Shown one piece after another: positions 10,075-18,993 of a stretch of 64,000 bases of DNA (position 1 is its first letter; each line of letters opens with the position of its first letter). This stretch comes from Plastoroseomonas arctica. Its GTDB lineage: Bacteria > Pseudomonadota > Alphaproteobacteria > Acetobacterales > Acetobacteraceae. The position numbers and the translations under genes were made by a program. The notes under the pieces are model-generated. The model was not told the DNA's origin. It saw only the letters and a list, made by a program, of their open reading frames with translations, and did not search any database. The DNA lies in the NCBI RefSeq assembly GCF_018128965.1, contig NZ_JAAEDH010000023.1, positions 19,989-83,988 of the forward strand. The letters are read 5' to 3'.

Positions 10075-10524
10075 TCAGCCGGCCTTTTCCCAGCCCTTCG
10101 CGCCCTGCTTCATGTAGCTGAGGCCGTGCCCGGCGGCCTTGGCACTCGCCCATCGCGCCCGCGCCGCGGCTGTCGCACCCTCGTCATTGCCGTCGAACAG
10201 GTCCAGCACGCGGTCGTATTCTGACGCACGCATGGTGCTCGCGCCGTCGAGCAGCAGCAGGAACCGTGCGCCGTTGACCGGAGCCACATCCCCGGTGGCG
10301 AGCAGGATCGGCTGGTGCCGCGCATGTTCGGTGTCGGAGCGACCGTGCGGCAGCCAGTCCGGGTCTGTCGAGAGCCAGAGCGAGGCGTCCAGCGCCTCCA
10401 TCCGCTCGGCCGTGCCGCACAAGACATGCGCCCGCCCGCCGCCCGCGAGGATGCGGCCGAGGAGCTTGGGCGCGGCGGCGTCGATGCTTGTCCGGGTCAG
10501 GTGGTAGAAGCCGATCTCGGCCAT
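10075..10524 (-). CDS. holC: DNA polymerase III subunit chi
   Basis: The 149-residue protein matches HolC: an N-terminal IGFYHLTRTSIDAAAPKLL segment, a central WLSTDPDWLPHG motif, then QPILLATGD and a FLLLLDG segment. Chi links the clamp loader to single-stranded DNA-binding protein at the replication fork. Its ATG overlaps the TGA of the upstream aminopeptidase gene by one base (TGATG). Next to an M17 aminopeptidase is the usual place for holC in proteobacteria. It converges on the ankyrin gene with 18 bases between the stops. Confidence 0.9.
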   Translation of the reverse strand: MAEIGFYHLTRTSIDAAAPKLLGRILAGGGRAHVLCGTAERMEALDASLWLSTDPDWLPHGRSDTEHARHQPILLATGDVAPVNGARFLLLLDGASTMRASEYDRVLDLFDGNDEGATAAARARWASAKAAGHGLSYMKQGAKGWEKAG

Positions 10525-11954
10525 CAGCGCTCCTCCTCGAACCGCATTGCGACCAGCCGGTCGAGCAGGCGCACGCCGAAGCCGGAGGCACCCTTGGGTC
10601 CCAGCGCATCGGCTTCGGCACGGGCCTCGACCCCAGCGATGTCCAGATGCGCCCAGGCGACCCCGCCCACGAATTCGCGCAGGAACGCGGCGGCGTGGCA
10701 GGCATCGGGCATCAGGCGGCCGCCAGAGGCGCCGGAACCTGATGGCGCACATTGCTTGATATCCGCGATGTCGCTGTTGAGATCCTCGCGGTGACGCACG
10801 CCGATCGGCATCGGCCATAGCGGCTCGCCCACAGCGGCTCCTGCCGCGACCAGCGCCGCGGCGAGCGGCGGATCATTGGAGAACAGCCCGGCCTGGTGGT
10901 GGCCCAGCGCCGTCACGATCGAGCCGGTGAGTGTGGCGAGGTCGATCATCGCCTGCGGGCGGTGATGGCGGGCGTGGTGCAGGGCATCGGCCAGCACCAG
11001 CCTTCCCTCCGCATCGGTGTCCAGCACCTCCACCGTGCGGCCCGAGAGCGTCGTCAGCACGTCGCCGGGGCGGTAGCTGTCGCCGCCGGTGGAATTCTCC
11101 GCGATGGCGAGGATGGCGACCGCCGGCGCCGGCGAGCGCCGCAAAGCCAGCGCCAGCATCGCGCCGGCGCAGGCGGCGGCACCGGCCATGTCGGCGCGCA
11201 TCTCCTCCATTCCCGCGGCCGGCTTGATCGAGATGCCGCCCGTGTCGAAGCACAGCCCCTTGCCGATGAAGGCGATGGGGCGCGCGTCCAGCCGGCCCTT
11301 CCAGCGCAGCGTGACGAGGCGCGGGCCGGACGCGGCCTCGCGACCCACGGCGCTGAGCGCGCCGAATCCGCGCCGGCGCAGCCGCTTGGGTCCGATCACC
11401 TTCACCGTGATGCCGTGTTCCTCGAGGCTGCGCAGCCGCGTCGCGAAGATCGCCGGCGTGAGGTAGTTCGCGGGTTCGGAGACGAGGTCCCGCGCGAACA
11501 GGGTGCCGCGCGCCGATGCCTCGGCCGCGCGCCAGTGCGGGATGGTGCCCGGGCGGTCGCCGGTCAGCAGCTCCACGCGCGGCGCCGGCTTGCCCGCGGG
11601 CACGCTGCGGATGGCGAGCGGCGGCGCGCCACGCAGCATCGCGCCGGCGGCGAAGGCGGCGGCTTCGGCCGGTTGCAGGCCACGCGCATCCAGCACGAGC
11701 GCCGACGCATCGCCAAGGGCGGCGATGGCCGCCCCGCCGGCGCGTTCGAAATCGAGCGGCGCGGCCGCGGCCCCGGTGCCGGCCAGGATCACGGCGTCAG
11801 GGCTGAACAAGGCGAGGCTGGTGCCGGCCTCGCCGGTGAAATGCGCCGCCGCGATCGCCGCTGCCATGGCCTCAGGCGCCGGCGTGCCCTGCGCCCAGGG
11901 CAGCGCCACCGCCTCCCCCGCGCGGGGCGCTACCGTGCGGAGGCGGATCTGCAT
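10524..11954 (-). CDS. second leucyl aminopeptidase-family (M17) protein
   Basis: A 476-residue M17 peptidase paralogous to the gene just upstream. It retains the metal/active-site blocks: GKGLCFDTGGISIKP, RADMAGAAA, and DTDAEGRLVLAD with the catalytic Arg. The family hallmark NTDAEGRL reads DTDAEGRL here; the metal-ligand Asp and Glu are kept, so activity is likely but the Asn-to-Asp change is unusual. The N-terminal domain is shorter and more divergent than in canonical PepA. The ATG overlaps the pepA stop by one base, and holC overlaps its own stop, giving a coupled three-gene unit. Confidence 0.88.
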   Translation of the reverse strand: MQIRLRTVAPRAGEAVALPWAQGTPAPEAMAAAIAAAHFTGEAGTSLALFSPDAVILAGTGAAAAPLDFERAGGAAIAALGDASALVLDARGLQPAEAAAFAAGAMLRGAPPLAIRSVPAGKPAPRVELLTGDRPGTIPHWRAAEASARGTLFARDLVSEPANYLTPAIFATRLRSLEEHGITVKVIGPKRLRRRGFGALSAVGREAASGPRLVTLRWKGRLDARPIAFIGKGLCFDTGGISIKPAAGMEEMRADMAGAAACAGAMLALALRRSPAPAVAILAIAENSTGGDSYRPGDVLTTLSGRTVEVLDTDAEGRLVLADALHHARHHRPQAMIDLATLTGSIVTALGHHQAGLFSNDPPLAAALVAAGAAVGEPLWPMPIGVRHREDLNSDIADIKQCAPSGSGASGGRLMPDACHAAAFLREFVGGVAWAHLDIAGVEARAEADALGPKGASGFGVRLLDRLVAMRFEEER

Positions 11955-13444
11955 CAATCCTCGTAGTGGTCGGCGACCAGACGGTCGAGCAGCCGCACCC
12001 CGTAGGCGCTCGCGCCCTTCGGGATAAGCGGCACGTCCTTGTAGGCCCAGGCGGTGCCGGCGATGTCGAGATGTGCCCAGGGCTTGCCGTTCACGAAGCG
12101 CTGGATGAACTGCGCCGCGGTGATCGACCCGCCCGGACGGCCGCCGACATTCTTCATGTCCGCGATGTCCGACTTGATCTGCTTGTCGTAGGCATCGCCG
12201 AGCGGCATGCGCCAGACCAGCTCGCCGGTCGCCTTGCCCGCGGCTTCGAGCTTCTCGGCCAGCGCCTCGTCATTGGCGAACATCCCGGCATGCTCATGGC
12301 CGAGGGCCACGATGATCGCGCCGGTCAGCGTCGCGAGGTCGACCATGAAGGCCGGGTCGTATTTCTCCTGCGCGTACCAGAGCACGTCGGCCAGCACGAG
12401 GCGGCCTTCGGCGTCGGTGTTGATGACCTCGATGGTTTGGCCGGAATAGGAGGTCACCACGTCGCCGGGGCGCTGCGCATTGCCCGAGGGCATGTTCTCG
12501 ACCAGGCCCACCAGCCCGATGACGTCCGCCTTCGCCTTGCGCCCGGCGAGGGCCGCCATCAGCCCGATCACCGTGCCGGCGCCGGCCATGTCGAACTTCA
12601 TCTCCTCCATGCCGCCGGCGGGCTTGATGGAGATGCCACCCGTGTCGAAGGTCACGCCCTTGCCCACGAAGCACAGCGGCTTCTTCGCCTCCTTCTTCCC
12701 GCGGCCGGCGGGCTTCGGCGCGCCCATCCACTTCATCACCACCATGCGCGCTTCCTGCACGGAGCCCTGCGCCACGCCGAGCAGCGCACCGAAGCCGAGC
12801 TTCTTCATCTCCTTCGGCCCCATGATCTCGACCACGACGCCGAGCTTCTCGAGCACCTTGCAGCGATCCGCCATCTCGGCGGGAAACAGCACGTTGGGCG
12901 GTTCGGAGACCAGGTCACGGGCGAGGAAGATGCCCTCCGCAATGGCGGCGAGCGGGGCGAAGGCAGCCTTGGCCTTCGCCGGGTCGGCGGTCGCGATGGC
13001 GATGCGCTCGGCCTTGGGCTTGTCCTCCTCCTTCTCCTTGGTGCGGTATTTGTCGAAGCGGTAGGAGCGCAGCTTGAGCCCGGACCCGATCCGCGCGGCG
13101 AATTCCGGCGTCAGGGCCTCCCCCGCGATGACCGATTCGCGCTCGGCGGCGATCAGGGGCCAAGCGGTGCCGCCGAGCGATTCGAGGTTTTCGGCCGTGA
13201 TGTCGCCGGGCTTGCCCAGGCCGATGGCGACGATCTTGGACAGGCCTCCGCCCGGCGCCCACAGCGTCGCGGTCTGGCCCTTCTTGCCTTTGAAGCCCGC
13301 CGCCTCCAGCGCCTTTGGCAGCCGGCCATCCGTCGCGGCGATCGCCGCCTCATGCAGTGTGCCGCCGGAGCCTTCCTCAGGCAGCAGCAGCACGAGGGCG
13401 CCATGGCGGGGCAGTGCGGGCTTGGTGAAGGCGATGTCGGCCAT
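11954..13444 (-). CDS. pepA: leucyl aminopeptidase (M17)
   Basis: The 496-residue protein is full length for PepA and has all M17 hallmarks: GKGVTFDTGGISIKP, MKFDMAGAGT and NTDAEGRLVLAD. It also has a Lys-rich insert (KKEAKK) before the catalytic domain. It removes N-terminal residues from peptides in the cytosol using two metal ions; some homologues also bind DNA, which cannot be judged here. It is first in the pepA - second M17 - holC unit and divergent from the cysQ-like gene, with 90 bases between the starts. A GGAGC site precedes the ATG. Confidence 0.92.
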   Translation of the reverse strand: MADIAFTKPALPRHGALVLLLPEEGSGGTLHEAAIAATDGRLPKALEAAGFKGKKGQTATLWAPGGGLSKIVAIGLGKPGDITAENLESLGGTAWPLIAAERESVIAGEALTPEFAARIGSGLKLRSYRFDKYRTKEKEEDKPKAERIAIATADPAKAKAAFAPLAAIAEGIFLARDLVSEPPNVLFPAEMADRCKVLEKLGVVVEIMGPKEMKKLGFGALLGVAQGSVQEARMVVMKWMGAPKPAGRGKKEAKKPLCFVGKGVTFDTGGISIKPAGGMEEMKFDMAGAGTVIGLMAALAGRKAKADVIGLVGLVENMPSGNAQRPGDVVTSYSGQTIEVINTDAEGRLVLADVLWYAQEKYDPAFMVDLATLTGAIIVALGHEHAGMFANDEALAEKLEAAGKATGELVWRMPLGDAYDKQIKSDIADMKNVGGRPGGSITAAQFIQRFVNGKPWAHLDIAGTAWAYKDVPLIPKGASAYGVRLLDRLVADHYED

Positions 13445-13534
13445 GCTGGCTCCTGGAAGAAAAAAGACTGCCTGACAGAACACCACGCCGGCGCCGGGCT
13501 TGCCATAGGCAGCGCGGACGCGGGATGAGGAGAC

Positions 13535-14308
13535 ATGGACACCGAACAGGACAGGCACGCGCTGCTCGCCCTCGCCGTGGGGCTCGCGGAGCGCGCTGCG
13601 GCGGCGATCATTGCGGTGAAGCGGGCCGGATTCGTCGTCCAGCGGAAATCCGACGCGACCTACGTCACCGCGGCCGATCGCATCGCCGAGGTGATCATCG
13701 TGGACGGCCTGCGCGAGGCGGCCCCGCATCTGCCGGTGGTCGCGGAGGAGGAGGTGGCTGGTGGCCTCGTCACCGCCCCGGGCGATGCCTACTGGCTGGT
13801 CGACCCACTCGACGGCACGCGCGAGTTCGCGCGCGGCACGCCGCATTACGCGGTCCATATCGGGCTGGTGCGCAACGGTGTCCCGGTGCTGGGCGTGGTC
13901 GCGGTGCCGGAGTTTTCGGAGGTGTTCTGGGGCGGCGCCGGGCTTGGGGCCTGGAAGCGCGACGCCGGCGGCGAGCGCGCGATCCGCGTTCGCCCGGCAC
14001 CCGCCGAGGGGCTGGTCGTGATGGGCAGCGCGCATCACGCGAACGACCCGCGCCTGGCCGCCTGGATCGCCGGCCGCGCGGTGGCGCGGGTGGAAAACAT
14101 CGGCTCCTCGATCAAGATGCTACGGGTGGCGGAGGGCGCGGCCGATGTGCATCCGCGCTTCCAGGCCACGATGGAATGGGACACGGCCGCACCCCAGGCG
14201 GTGCTGGAAGCGGCGGGTGGCAGCCTCAGGCTCTGGGGTGGCGGCGCGCTGCGCTACGGCAAGCCGGGCTGGGAAAACCCCGGCTACCTGGTGACGGGCG
14301 CGGCGTGA
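13535..14308 (+). CDS. cysQ: 3'(2'),5'-bisphosphate nucleotidase / inositol monophosphatase family (CysQ-like)
   Basis: The 257-residue protein has the family metal sites: VVAEEE (about residues 68-73), WLVDPLDGTREF (about 88-99) and the C-terminal EWDTAAPQAVLEAAGG. The REF after DPLDGT and the overall length favour CysQ (removal of 3'-phosphate from PAP/PAPS in sulfate assimilation) over a true inositol monophosphatase, but the substrate remains an inference. The ATG follows GATGAGGAGAC, a good ribosome binding site. Its stop overlaps the start of tsaC by four bases (GTGA), so the two are coupled. Confidence 0.85.
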   Translation: MDTEQDRHALLALAVGLAERAAAAIIAVKRAGFVVQRKSDATYVTAADRIAEVIIVDGLREAAPHLPVVAEEEVAGGLVTAPGDAYWLVDPLDGTREFARGTPHYAVHIGLVRNGVPVLGVVAVPEFSEVFWGGAGLGAWKRDAGGERAIRVRPAPAEGLVVMGSAHHANDPRLAAWIAGRAVARVENIGSSIKMLRVAEGAADVHPRFQATMEWDTAAPQAVLEAAGGSLRLWGGGALRYGKPGWENPGYLVTGAA

Positions 14309-15264
14309 CGGAGCGCCTCGGCCCCGGGGATATCGCACGCGCCGCGGCCATGCTGCGGGCGGGGGACCTTGTCGGCTTCCCCACCGAGACCGTCTATGGC
14401 CTGGGCGCGGATGCGCGGAACGGACGCGCCGTGGCCGGCGTGTTCGAGGCCAAGGGCCGGCCGCATTTCAACCCGCTCATCTGCCACTTCGCCGACGCGG
14501 ACGCCGCCTTCGCCGAGGTCGAGGCGGATGGGCGGGCGCGGGCACTTGCCGCGGCGTTCTGGCCCGGACCGTTGACCCTGGTGCTGCCGCGCCAGCCCGG
14601 CTGCGTGGTCGACCTGCTCGCCGGTGCCGGGCTGGACACCCTGGCGGTGCGGGTGCCGGCGAATCCCATCGCGCTCGCGCTGATTGCGGCCATGGACGGT
14701 CCCGTCGCGGCACCGTCGGCCAATCGCTCGGGCGGTGTTTCCCCCACGACGGCCGAGCATGTGCTCGCGGGTCTCGACGGGCGGATCGCGGCGGTGATCG
14801 ATGGCGGCCCCTGCGCGGTGGGCGTGGAGAGCACGGTGCTCGACCTCACCGGCGGCGCCGTGCTGCTGCGCCATGGCGGGGTGCCGGTGGAGGCGATCGA
14901 GGCGGTGATCGGCCCGGTCGGGCGGCCGTTGCCGCTCAGTGCGGGCGCGGCCGCGCGCACGTTTCGAAGCCCGGGCATGATGCTGTCCCACTACGCGCCG
15001 GGCCTGCCGGTACGGCTCGGCGCCATGGACGTTTTGGCCGATGAGGGGCTGCTCGCCTTTGGCGGCGCGTTGCCGGGCGCCGGCGCGGTGTTTCAGCTGA
15101 GCGCGGCTGCCGATCTGCGCGAAGCGGCGGCGCGGCTTTTTGCCGGGCTGCGCGCGCTGGACGCGCTGCCCGGGCTGCGCGCCATCGCCGTAATGCCGGT
15201 GCCGGAGACCGGGCTTGGCGCGGCGATCAACGACCGGCTGGCCCGCGCCGCCGCACCCCGCTAA
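14305..15264 (+). CDS. tsaC: L-threonylcarbamoyladenylate synthase (TsaC/Sua5, long form)
   Basis: This 319-residue protein has the YrdC/Sua5 catalytic domain: GFPTETVYGLGA, KGRPHFNPL, FWPGPLTLVLP, VRVPANP, APSANRSGG and ESTVLDL. A linker SPGMMLSHYAPG follows, then a C-terminal Sua5 domain, so it is the two-domain Sua5 type rather than the short TsaC type. It makes threonylcarbamoyl-AMP from threonine, bicarbonate and ATP, the first step toward t6A at position 37 of ANN-decoding tRNAs. The GTG start overlaps the cysQ stop. Its stop shares CTAA with the convergent MFS gene. Confidence 0.92.
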   Translation: MTERLGPGDIARAAAMLRAGDLVGFPTETVYGLGADARNGRAVAGVFEAKGRPHFNPLICHFADADAAFAEVEADGRARALAAAFWPGPLTLVLPRQPGCVVDLLAGAGLDTLAVRVPANPIALALIAAMDGPVAAPSANRSGGVSPTTAEHVLAGLDGRIAAVIDGGPCAVGVESTVLDLTGGAVLLRHGGVPVEAIEAVIGPVGRPLPLSAGAAARTFRSPGMMLSHYAPGLPVRLGAMDVLADEGLLAFGGALPGAGAVFQLSAAADLREAAARLFAGLRALDALPGLRAIAVMPVPETGLGAAINDRLARAAAPR

Positions 15265-16706
15265 TCGGCCCGCCCCATCGGCGCTGCCACACTCTCGAGC
15301 GGCTGTCCCTCTGCCGCGAAGCCCAGCTTCCACTCGGTCGCCGCGGCCACCAGCATCAACGCCGCCGCCGCCATGTAGCCCCACAGCACGTCCATCCGCT
15401 CGCCGCCCTGGATCAACGCGCCGAACAGGAAGGGCGCCACCACGCCGCCCGCCGCCGTGCCGATCGCGTAGAACAGCGCGATGGCCATCGCCCTCATCTC
15501 GAGCGGGAAGCTCTCGCCGACCGTTAGGTAGGCGGCCGAGGCGCCCGCCGAGGCCACGAAGAAGATGCAGGTCCACAGCAGCGTAAGCATCGTGCCCGAT
15601 ACCATCTCCTGTTGGAACAGGATGGCGGTCGCTGCCATCAGCAGCCCCGCGGCGCCGTAGGTGAGGGTGATCATGATGCGGCGCCCCACGCTGTCGAACA
15701 GGGGCCCGAGCAGCAATGGGCCGAGCAGGTTGCCGACGGCGAAGGGCAGCATGTACCAGCCCATGTCCTGCGCCGGCACGCCGTAGAACTTCGTCAGCAC
15801 CAGTGCATAGGTGAAGAACACCCCATTGTAGCAGAAGGCCTGGCAGGCCATCAGCGTGAGCGCGAGGATGCTGCGTTCGCGGTACTGCCGGAACATCACC
15901 TGCACGACCTCGGCGATCGAGACATGGCCACGGGTGCGCAGCCGGATGGCGCCATACTCCGTCGGCGGCAACGGGCCGCGCTCGGCGGCGACCTCGCGCT
16001 CGATCTGCGCGACGATCGCCTCGGCCTCGGCGTTGCGGCCATGGGTCATCAGCCAGCGGGGGCTCTCGGGGATCCAGCGGCGGAGGAAGATCACCACGAC
16101 CGACAGCGCGCCGCCGATCAGGAAGGCCAGGCGCCAGCCGAGCTCGGGGTCGATCACCGCGGGGTTGAGCAGCAGCAACGACGCGCCGGCACCCACCATC
16201 GCGCCCAGCCAGAAGGTGCCGTTGATGGCAAGGTCCGTGGCACCGCGGCGACGCGCCGGGATCAGCTCCTGGATGGCCGAGTTCACCGCCGAATATTCGC
16301 CCCCGATGCCCGCGCCAGTGAGGAAGCGAAAGAAGGTGAAGGACCACACGTCCCAGGACAGCCCGGTCGCCATCGAGGCGAGCAGGTAGACCAGCACCGT
16401 GATGGTGAACAGCCGCTTGCGCCCGAGCCGATCGGTCAGCCAGCCGAAGAACAGCGCGCCCACCACGGCGCCGAGCAGATAGGCCGAAGCCGTCAGCCCG
16501 ACCTGGGATTCCGTGAGCGCAAGCGAAGGGCTGTTGTGGATCGCGGGGGCGAGCGAGCCGACCAGCGTGACCTCCAGCCCGTCGAGCGTCCAGGTGATGC
16601 CGAGCCCGACGCAGACGAGCCAGTGGAAGCGCGACCAGGGCAGGCGATCGAGCCGGGCCGGCACATCAGTGGAAAAGACTGTGCCGTGCTGGCTGCGTTC
16701 CGACAT
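15261..16706 (-). CDS. MFS transporter (sugar/aromatic-acid porter type)
   Basis: The 481-residue protein shows about twelve membrane helices. It has MFS signature A between helices 2 and 3 (GWLTDRLGRKR), an RFLTGAGIGGEYSAVNSAI stretch, and a PESPRWL motif after helix 6. This places it in the group that includes AAHS-type aromatic acid and sialate/sugar porters. The TWTLDGLEVTLVG stretch in helix 1 is also typical. The substrate is unknown and there is no catabolic neighbour that would reveal it. It converges on tsaC with a four-base overlap. Confidence 0.85.
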   Translation of the reverse strand: MSERSQHGTVFSTDVPARLDRLPWSRFHWLVCVGLGITWTLDGLEVTLVGSLAPAIHNSPSLALTESQVGLTASAYLLGAVVGALFFGWLTDRLGRKRLFTITVLVYLLASMATGLSWDVWSFTFFRFLTGAGIGGEYSAVNSAIQELIPARRRGATDLAINGTFWLGAMVGAGASLLLLNPAVIDPELGWRLAFLIGGALSVVVIFLRRWIPESPRWLMTHGRNAEAEAIVAQIEREVAAERGPLPPTEYGAIRLRTRGHVSIAEVVQVMFRQYRERSILALTLMACQAFCYNGVFFTYALVLTKFYGVPAQDMGWYMLPFAVGNLLGPLLLGPLFDSVGRRIMITLTYGAAGLLMAATAILFQQEMVSGTMLTLLWTCIFFVASAGASAAYLTVGESFPLEMRAMAIALFYAIGTAAGGVVAPFLFGALIQGGERMDVLWGYMAAAALMLVAAATEWKLGFAAEGQPLESVAAPMGRAD

Positions 16707-16774
16707 GCGCCGCGCTCCCCTTGCGTCCGGGGCAGAACGCGAGGCAGCCAGGAATGTTGCGGCTCAGCCGGCGA

Positions 16775-17800
16775 TCACTGCCACAGCCCCTTCGCCGCCA
16801 GCCAGTCCTGCACCAGCGCCGCCACCTGGTCGCTGTTGCGGTCCATCATGATCATGTGGCTGTTGCCGCGGATCCCGCGCTCGGGAAGGTCGACCACGTC
16901 GACGCTGCCGCCGGCGGCGCGGACCGCCTCGGCGAAGCGCACGCCGTTGGCGCGGATGGTCGGCCAACGCGGATCGCCCGCGATGTAGTCGCCATACACC
17001 ATAAGGATGGGGATGTTGCGGAGCGCGGCGACCTTTGCCGGGTCGCCAACCGCGGCCGGTTCGATCAGCACCAGCGCGCGCACCGCCTCCGGCCGCTCCT
17101 GCGCCGCGCGCCAGCCGAACAGACCGGCCTGGCTGTGCACCATCACCACCGATGGCCCGACGCGGTCGAGCAGCGCCAGGTAGGCGTCGAGCGCGAGCGC
17201 ATCCGTGGTCGTGAAGCGCGGCACGACCTGGCGCATGAAGGCCAGGTAGCTCTCGCGATCGGCGGGGAACTGGTTGCCCGGCAGCAGCTCCTGCCGACGA
17301 TAGGACCCCTGCCCGGCGCCGATGCGGAAGCGCTCATAGGGGTTGTCCAGGGTCAGCGTCAGCGCCTGGCCGCCGGTCTGCTCCGGGATCTGGCTCCATC
17401 CCGCGCGGCCACGCTCGACCGCGTCGCTCACATAGGTGGCCCAGCCGCGGCGCAGAAAAAAGTGCTGCCAGCCCTCGCGGCCATCGGGCGTCGTCTCCCA
17501 CGTCACGCCCGTGAGGCCGCCGCCATGCCACATGAGCAAGGGCACGCGACCGCGCATCGGCGCGGGCACCATGTACTGGGCGTACATGCCGCCCATCAGG
17601 TAGGTGCCGTTGGGGTCGACGCGGGCGGGAACGCCGCCGGGTGCGAACAGCACCTCGCGGATCGGTTGGCCCGAGACCACCACCTCGCGCCCGCCGACAT
17701 GGAAGCTGCCCCAGCGCGCGAGGGTGAGGGGCTCGTCGGCCGGTGCCGCGCCCGGCAGCAGGGCGGCGGCGATGGCGGCGGCGCGGATCGTGTTCTTCAT
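16775..17800 (-). CDS. secreted alpha/beta-hydrolase (esterase-like)
   Basis: The 341-residue protein starts with a signal peptide (MKNTIRAAAIAAALLPGAAPA). It continues as an alpha/beta-hydrolase with an oxyanion-region LLMWHGGGLTG, a nucleophile elbow VMVHSQAG (in place of GHSQGG) and a C-terminal GNSHMIMMD carrying the likely catalytic His. The elbow retains the nucleophilic Ser. It is probably periplasmic or lipid-facing with ester substrates; the substrate is not evident. It lies 68 bases upstream (minus strand) of the MFS transporter and may be co-transcribed. It is divergent from the chromate transporter genes. Confidence 0.8.
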   Translation of the reverse strand: MKNTIRAAAIAAALLPGAAPADEPLTLARWGSFHVGGREVVVSGQPIREVLFAPGGVPARVDPNGTYLMGGMYAQYMVPAPMRGRVPLLMWHGGGLTGVTWETTPDGREGWQHFFLRRGWATYVSDAVERGRAGWSQIPEQTGGQALTLTLDNPYERFRIGAGQGSYRRQELLPGNQFPADRESYLAFMRQVVPRFTTTDALALDAYLALLDRVGPSVVMVHSQAGLFGWRAAQERPEAVRALVLIEPAAVGDPAKVAALRNIPILMVYGDYIAGDPRWPTIRANGVRFAEAVRAAGGSVDVVDLPERGIRGNSHMIMMDRNSDQVAALVQDWLAAKGLWQ

Positions 17801-17900
17801 GCTCGTTCTCCCGGCGCACGAATGATGGCGCAGGCCCGGGGGCTTGCGAAGGGGGCGGAACGGTCCTTGGCTGTGCCGTGCTGGGCGGGGGGGGATTCGG

Positions 17901-18458
17901 GTGAACGAGACGGTTGTGCCGACGCGGGGGGAGCTGTTCCTCGGCTATGCCAAGGCGGGGCTGTTCGGCTTCGGGGGTGTGGCGGCCTGGGCGCGGCGCA
18001 TCATCGTCGAGGAGCGGCGCTGGCTGACCGAGCGCGAATACGCCGAGGTTCTTGGCCTGGGCCAGGTGCTGCCGGGACCCAATGTGGGCAATGCGGCGGT
18101 CATGATCGGGCGGCGCTTTCATGGCCTTCCCGGCTCGCTCTGCGCCACCGCCGGGCTCTACATCGGTCCGCTGTGCATCCTGCTGCTGCTGGCGGCCTTC
18201 TACGATGCCTATGGCCAGGTGCCGCGCATCGGCGCGCTGATGCAGGGCATCGCGGCCGCGGCCGCCGGCATGGTGATCGGGACCGCGATCAAGATGGGGT
18301 CGCGGCTGAAGGCGCCACCCGAGATGGTTGCGCTCGGGCTGCTCGCCGCCGCCGCGGCGTTCTGGTGGCGGGTGCCGCTGCCACTGATCGTGCTCGGGCT
18401 CGGGCCGGTCGGCATCTTCTGTGCCTGGCGCCGGCAGCGCCCCGAGGCGGCGCACTGA
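17901..18458 (+). CDS. chromate transporter, N-terminal-half-type (CHR) protein
   Basis: The 185-residue protein has the CHR domain pattern: LFLGYAKAGLFGFGG, an RRWLTEREYAEVLGLGQVLPGPN segment, and several membrane helices afterwards. Short-chain ChrA proteins come as pairs of single-domain subunits, and this gene overlaps the second half-gene by one base (TGATG), as expected. Together they would form a membrane exporter for chromate or a related oxyanion; specificity is inferred. The start is GTG, chosen because the FGFGG-type N-terminus begins right after it. Confidence 0.87.
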   Translation: MNETVVPTRGELFLGYAKAGLFGFGGVAAWARRIIVEERRWLTEREYAEVLGLGQVLPGPNVGNAAVMIGRRFHGLPGSLCATAGLYIGPLCILLLLAAFYDAYGQVPRIGALMQGIAAAAAGMVIGTAIKMGSRLKAPPEMVALGLLAAAAAFWWRVPLPLIVLGLGPVGIFCAWRRQRPEAAH

Positions 18459-18973
18459 TGGTCTGGGGCCTGTTCGTCATATTTGCGTCCATCTCGCTCA
18501 TCGCCGTGGGCGGGGCGACGTCCTCGCTGAACGAGATCCACCGGCAGCTGGTTGAGAACCGCCACTGGCTCGACGACCGCACCTTCGGGCAGCTGTTCGC
18601 CCTCGCCCAGGCCGCGCCCGGGCCGAACGTGCTGGCCGTGAGCCTGTTCGGCTACTGGATCGCCGGCCTTCCGGGATTGGCAGCCTCAACGGCGGGGATG
18701 CTGCTGCCGGCCGGCACGCTGGCCTTCTTCGTCGGCGGCCTCGCGCAGCGATTGAAGGGGCATCCGGCGCTCAAGGCGATCAATGGCGGGCTGGTGCCGC
18801 TGGCCGTCGGGCTGATCCTGGCCGGCGGGGTGACGCTGGCGGCGACCGCCGCCGCGCATGGCTGGGGCTGGATCGGCATGACGGCGCTGAGCGCCGCCTT
18901 CGTCTGGCGGACGAATTTTTCGCCGCTGTGGATGCTGGCGTGCGGCGCCGTTCTCGGGCTTATCATCGGCTGA
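18458..18973 (+). CDS. chromate transporter, second half-type (CHR) protein
   Basis: The 171-residue partner of the previous gene has the second-domain CHR features: an IAVGGATSSLNEIHRQLV start, FGQLFALAQAAPGPNVLAVSLFGYW, and about five membrane helices. It should pair with the upstream half-protein as a heterodimeric SCHR transporter. The ATG overlaps the upstream stop. The ModA-like binding-protein gene follows 20 bases later, so the three may form one transcript. Confidence 0.87.
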   Translation: MVWGLFVIFASISLIAVGGATSSLNEIHRQLVENRHWLDDRTFGQLFALAQAAPGPNVLAVSLFGYWIAGLPGLAASTAGMLLPAGTLAFFVGGLAQRLKGHPALKAINGGLVPLAVGLILAGGVTLAATAAAHGWGWIGMTALSAAFVWRTNFSPLWMLACGAVLGLIIG

Positions 18974-18993
18974 AACGGGGAAGGATACGAGGA

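Noticed and set aside
11966..13528. A 520-codon plus-strand frame opposite pepA
   Set aside because: pepA carries all active-site blocks; the opposite frame is His/Arg/Gly-rich shadow sequence.
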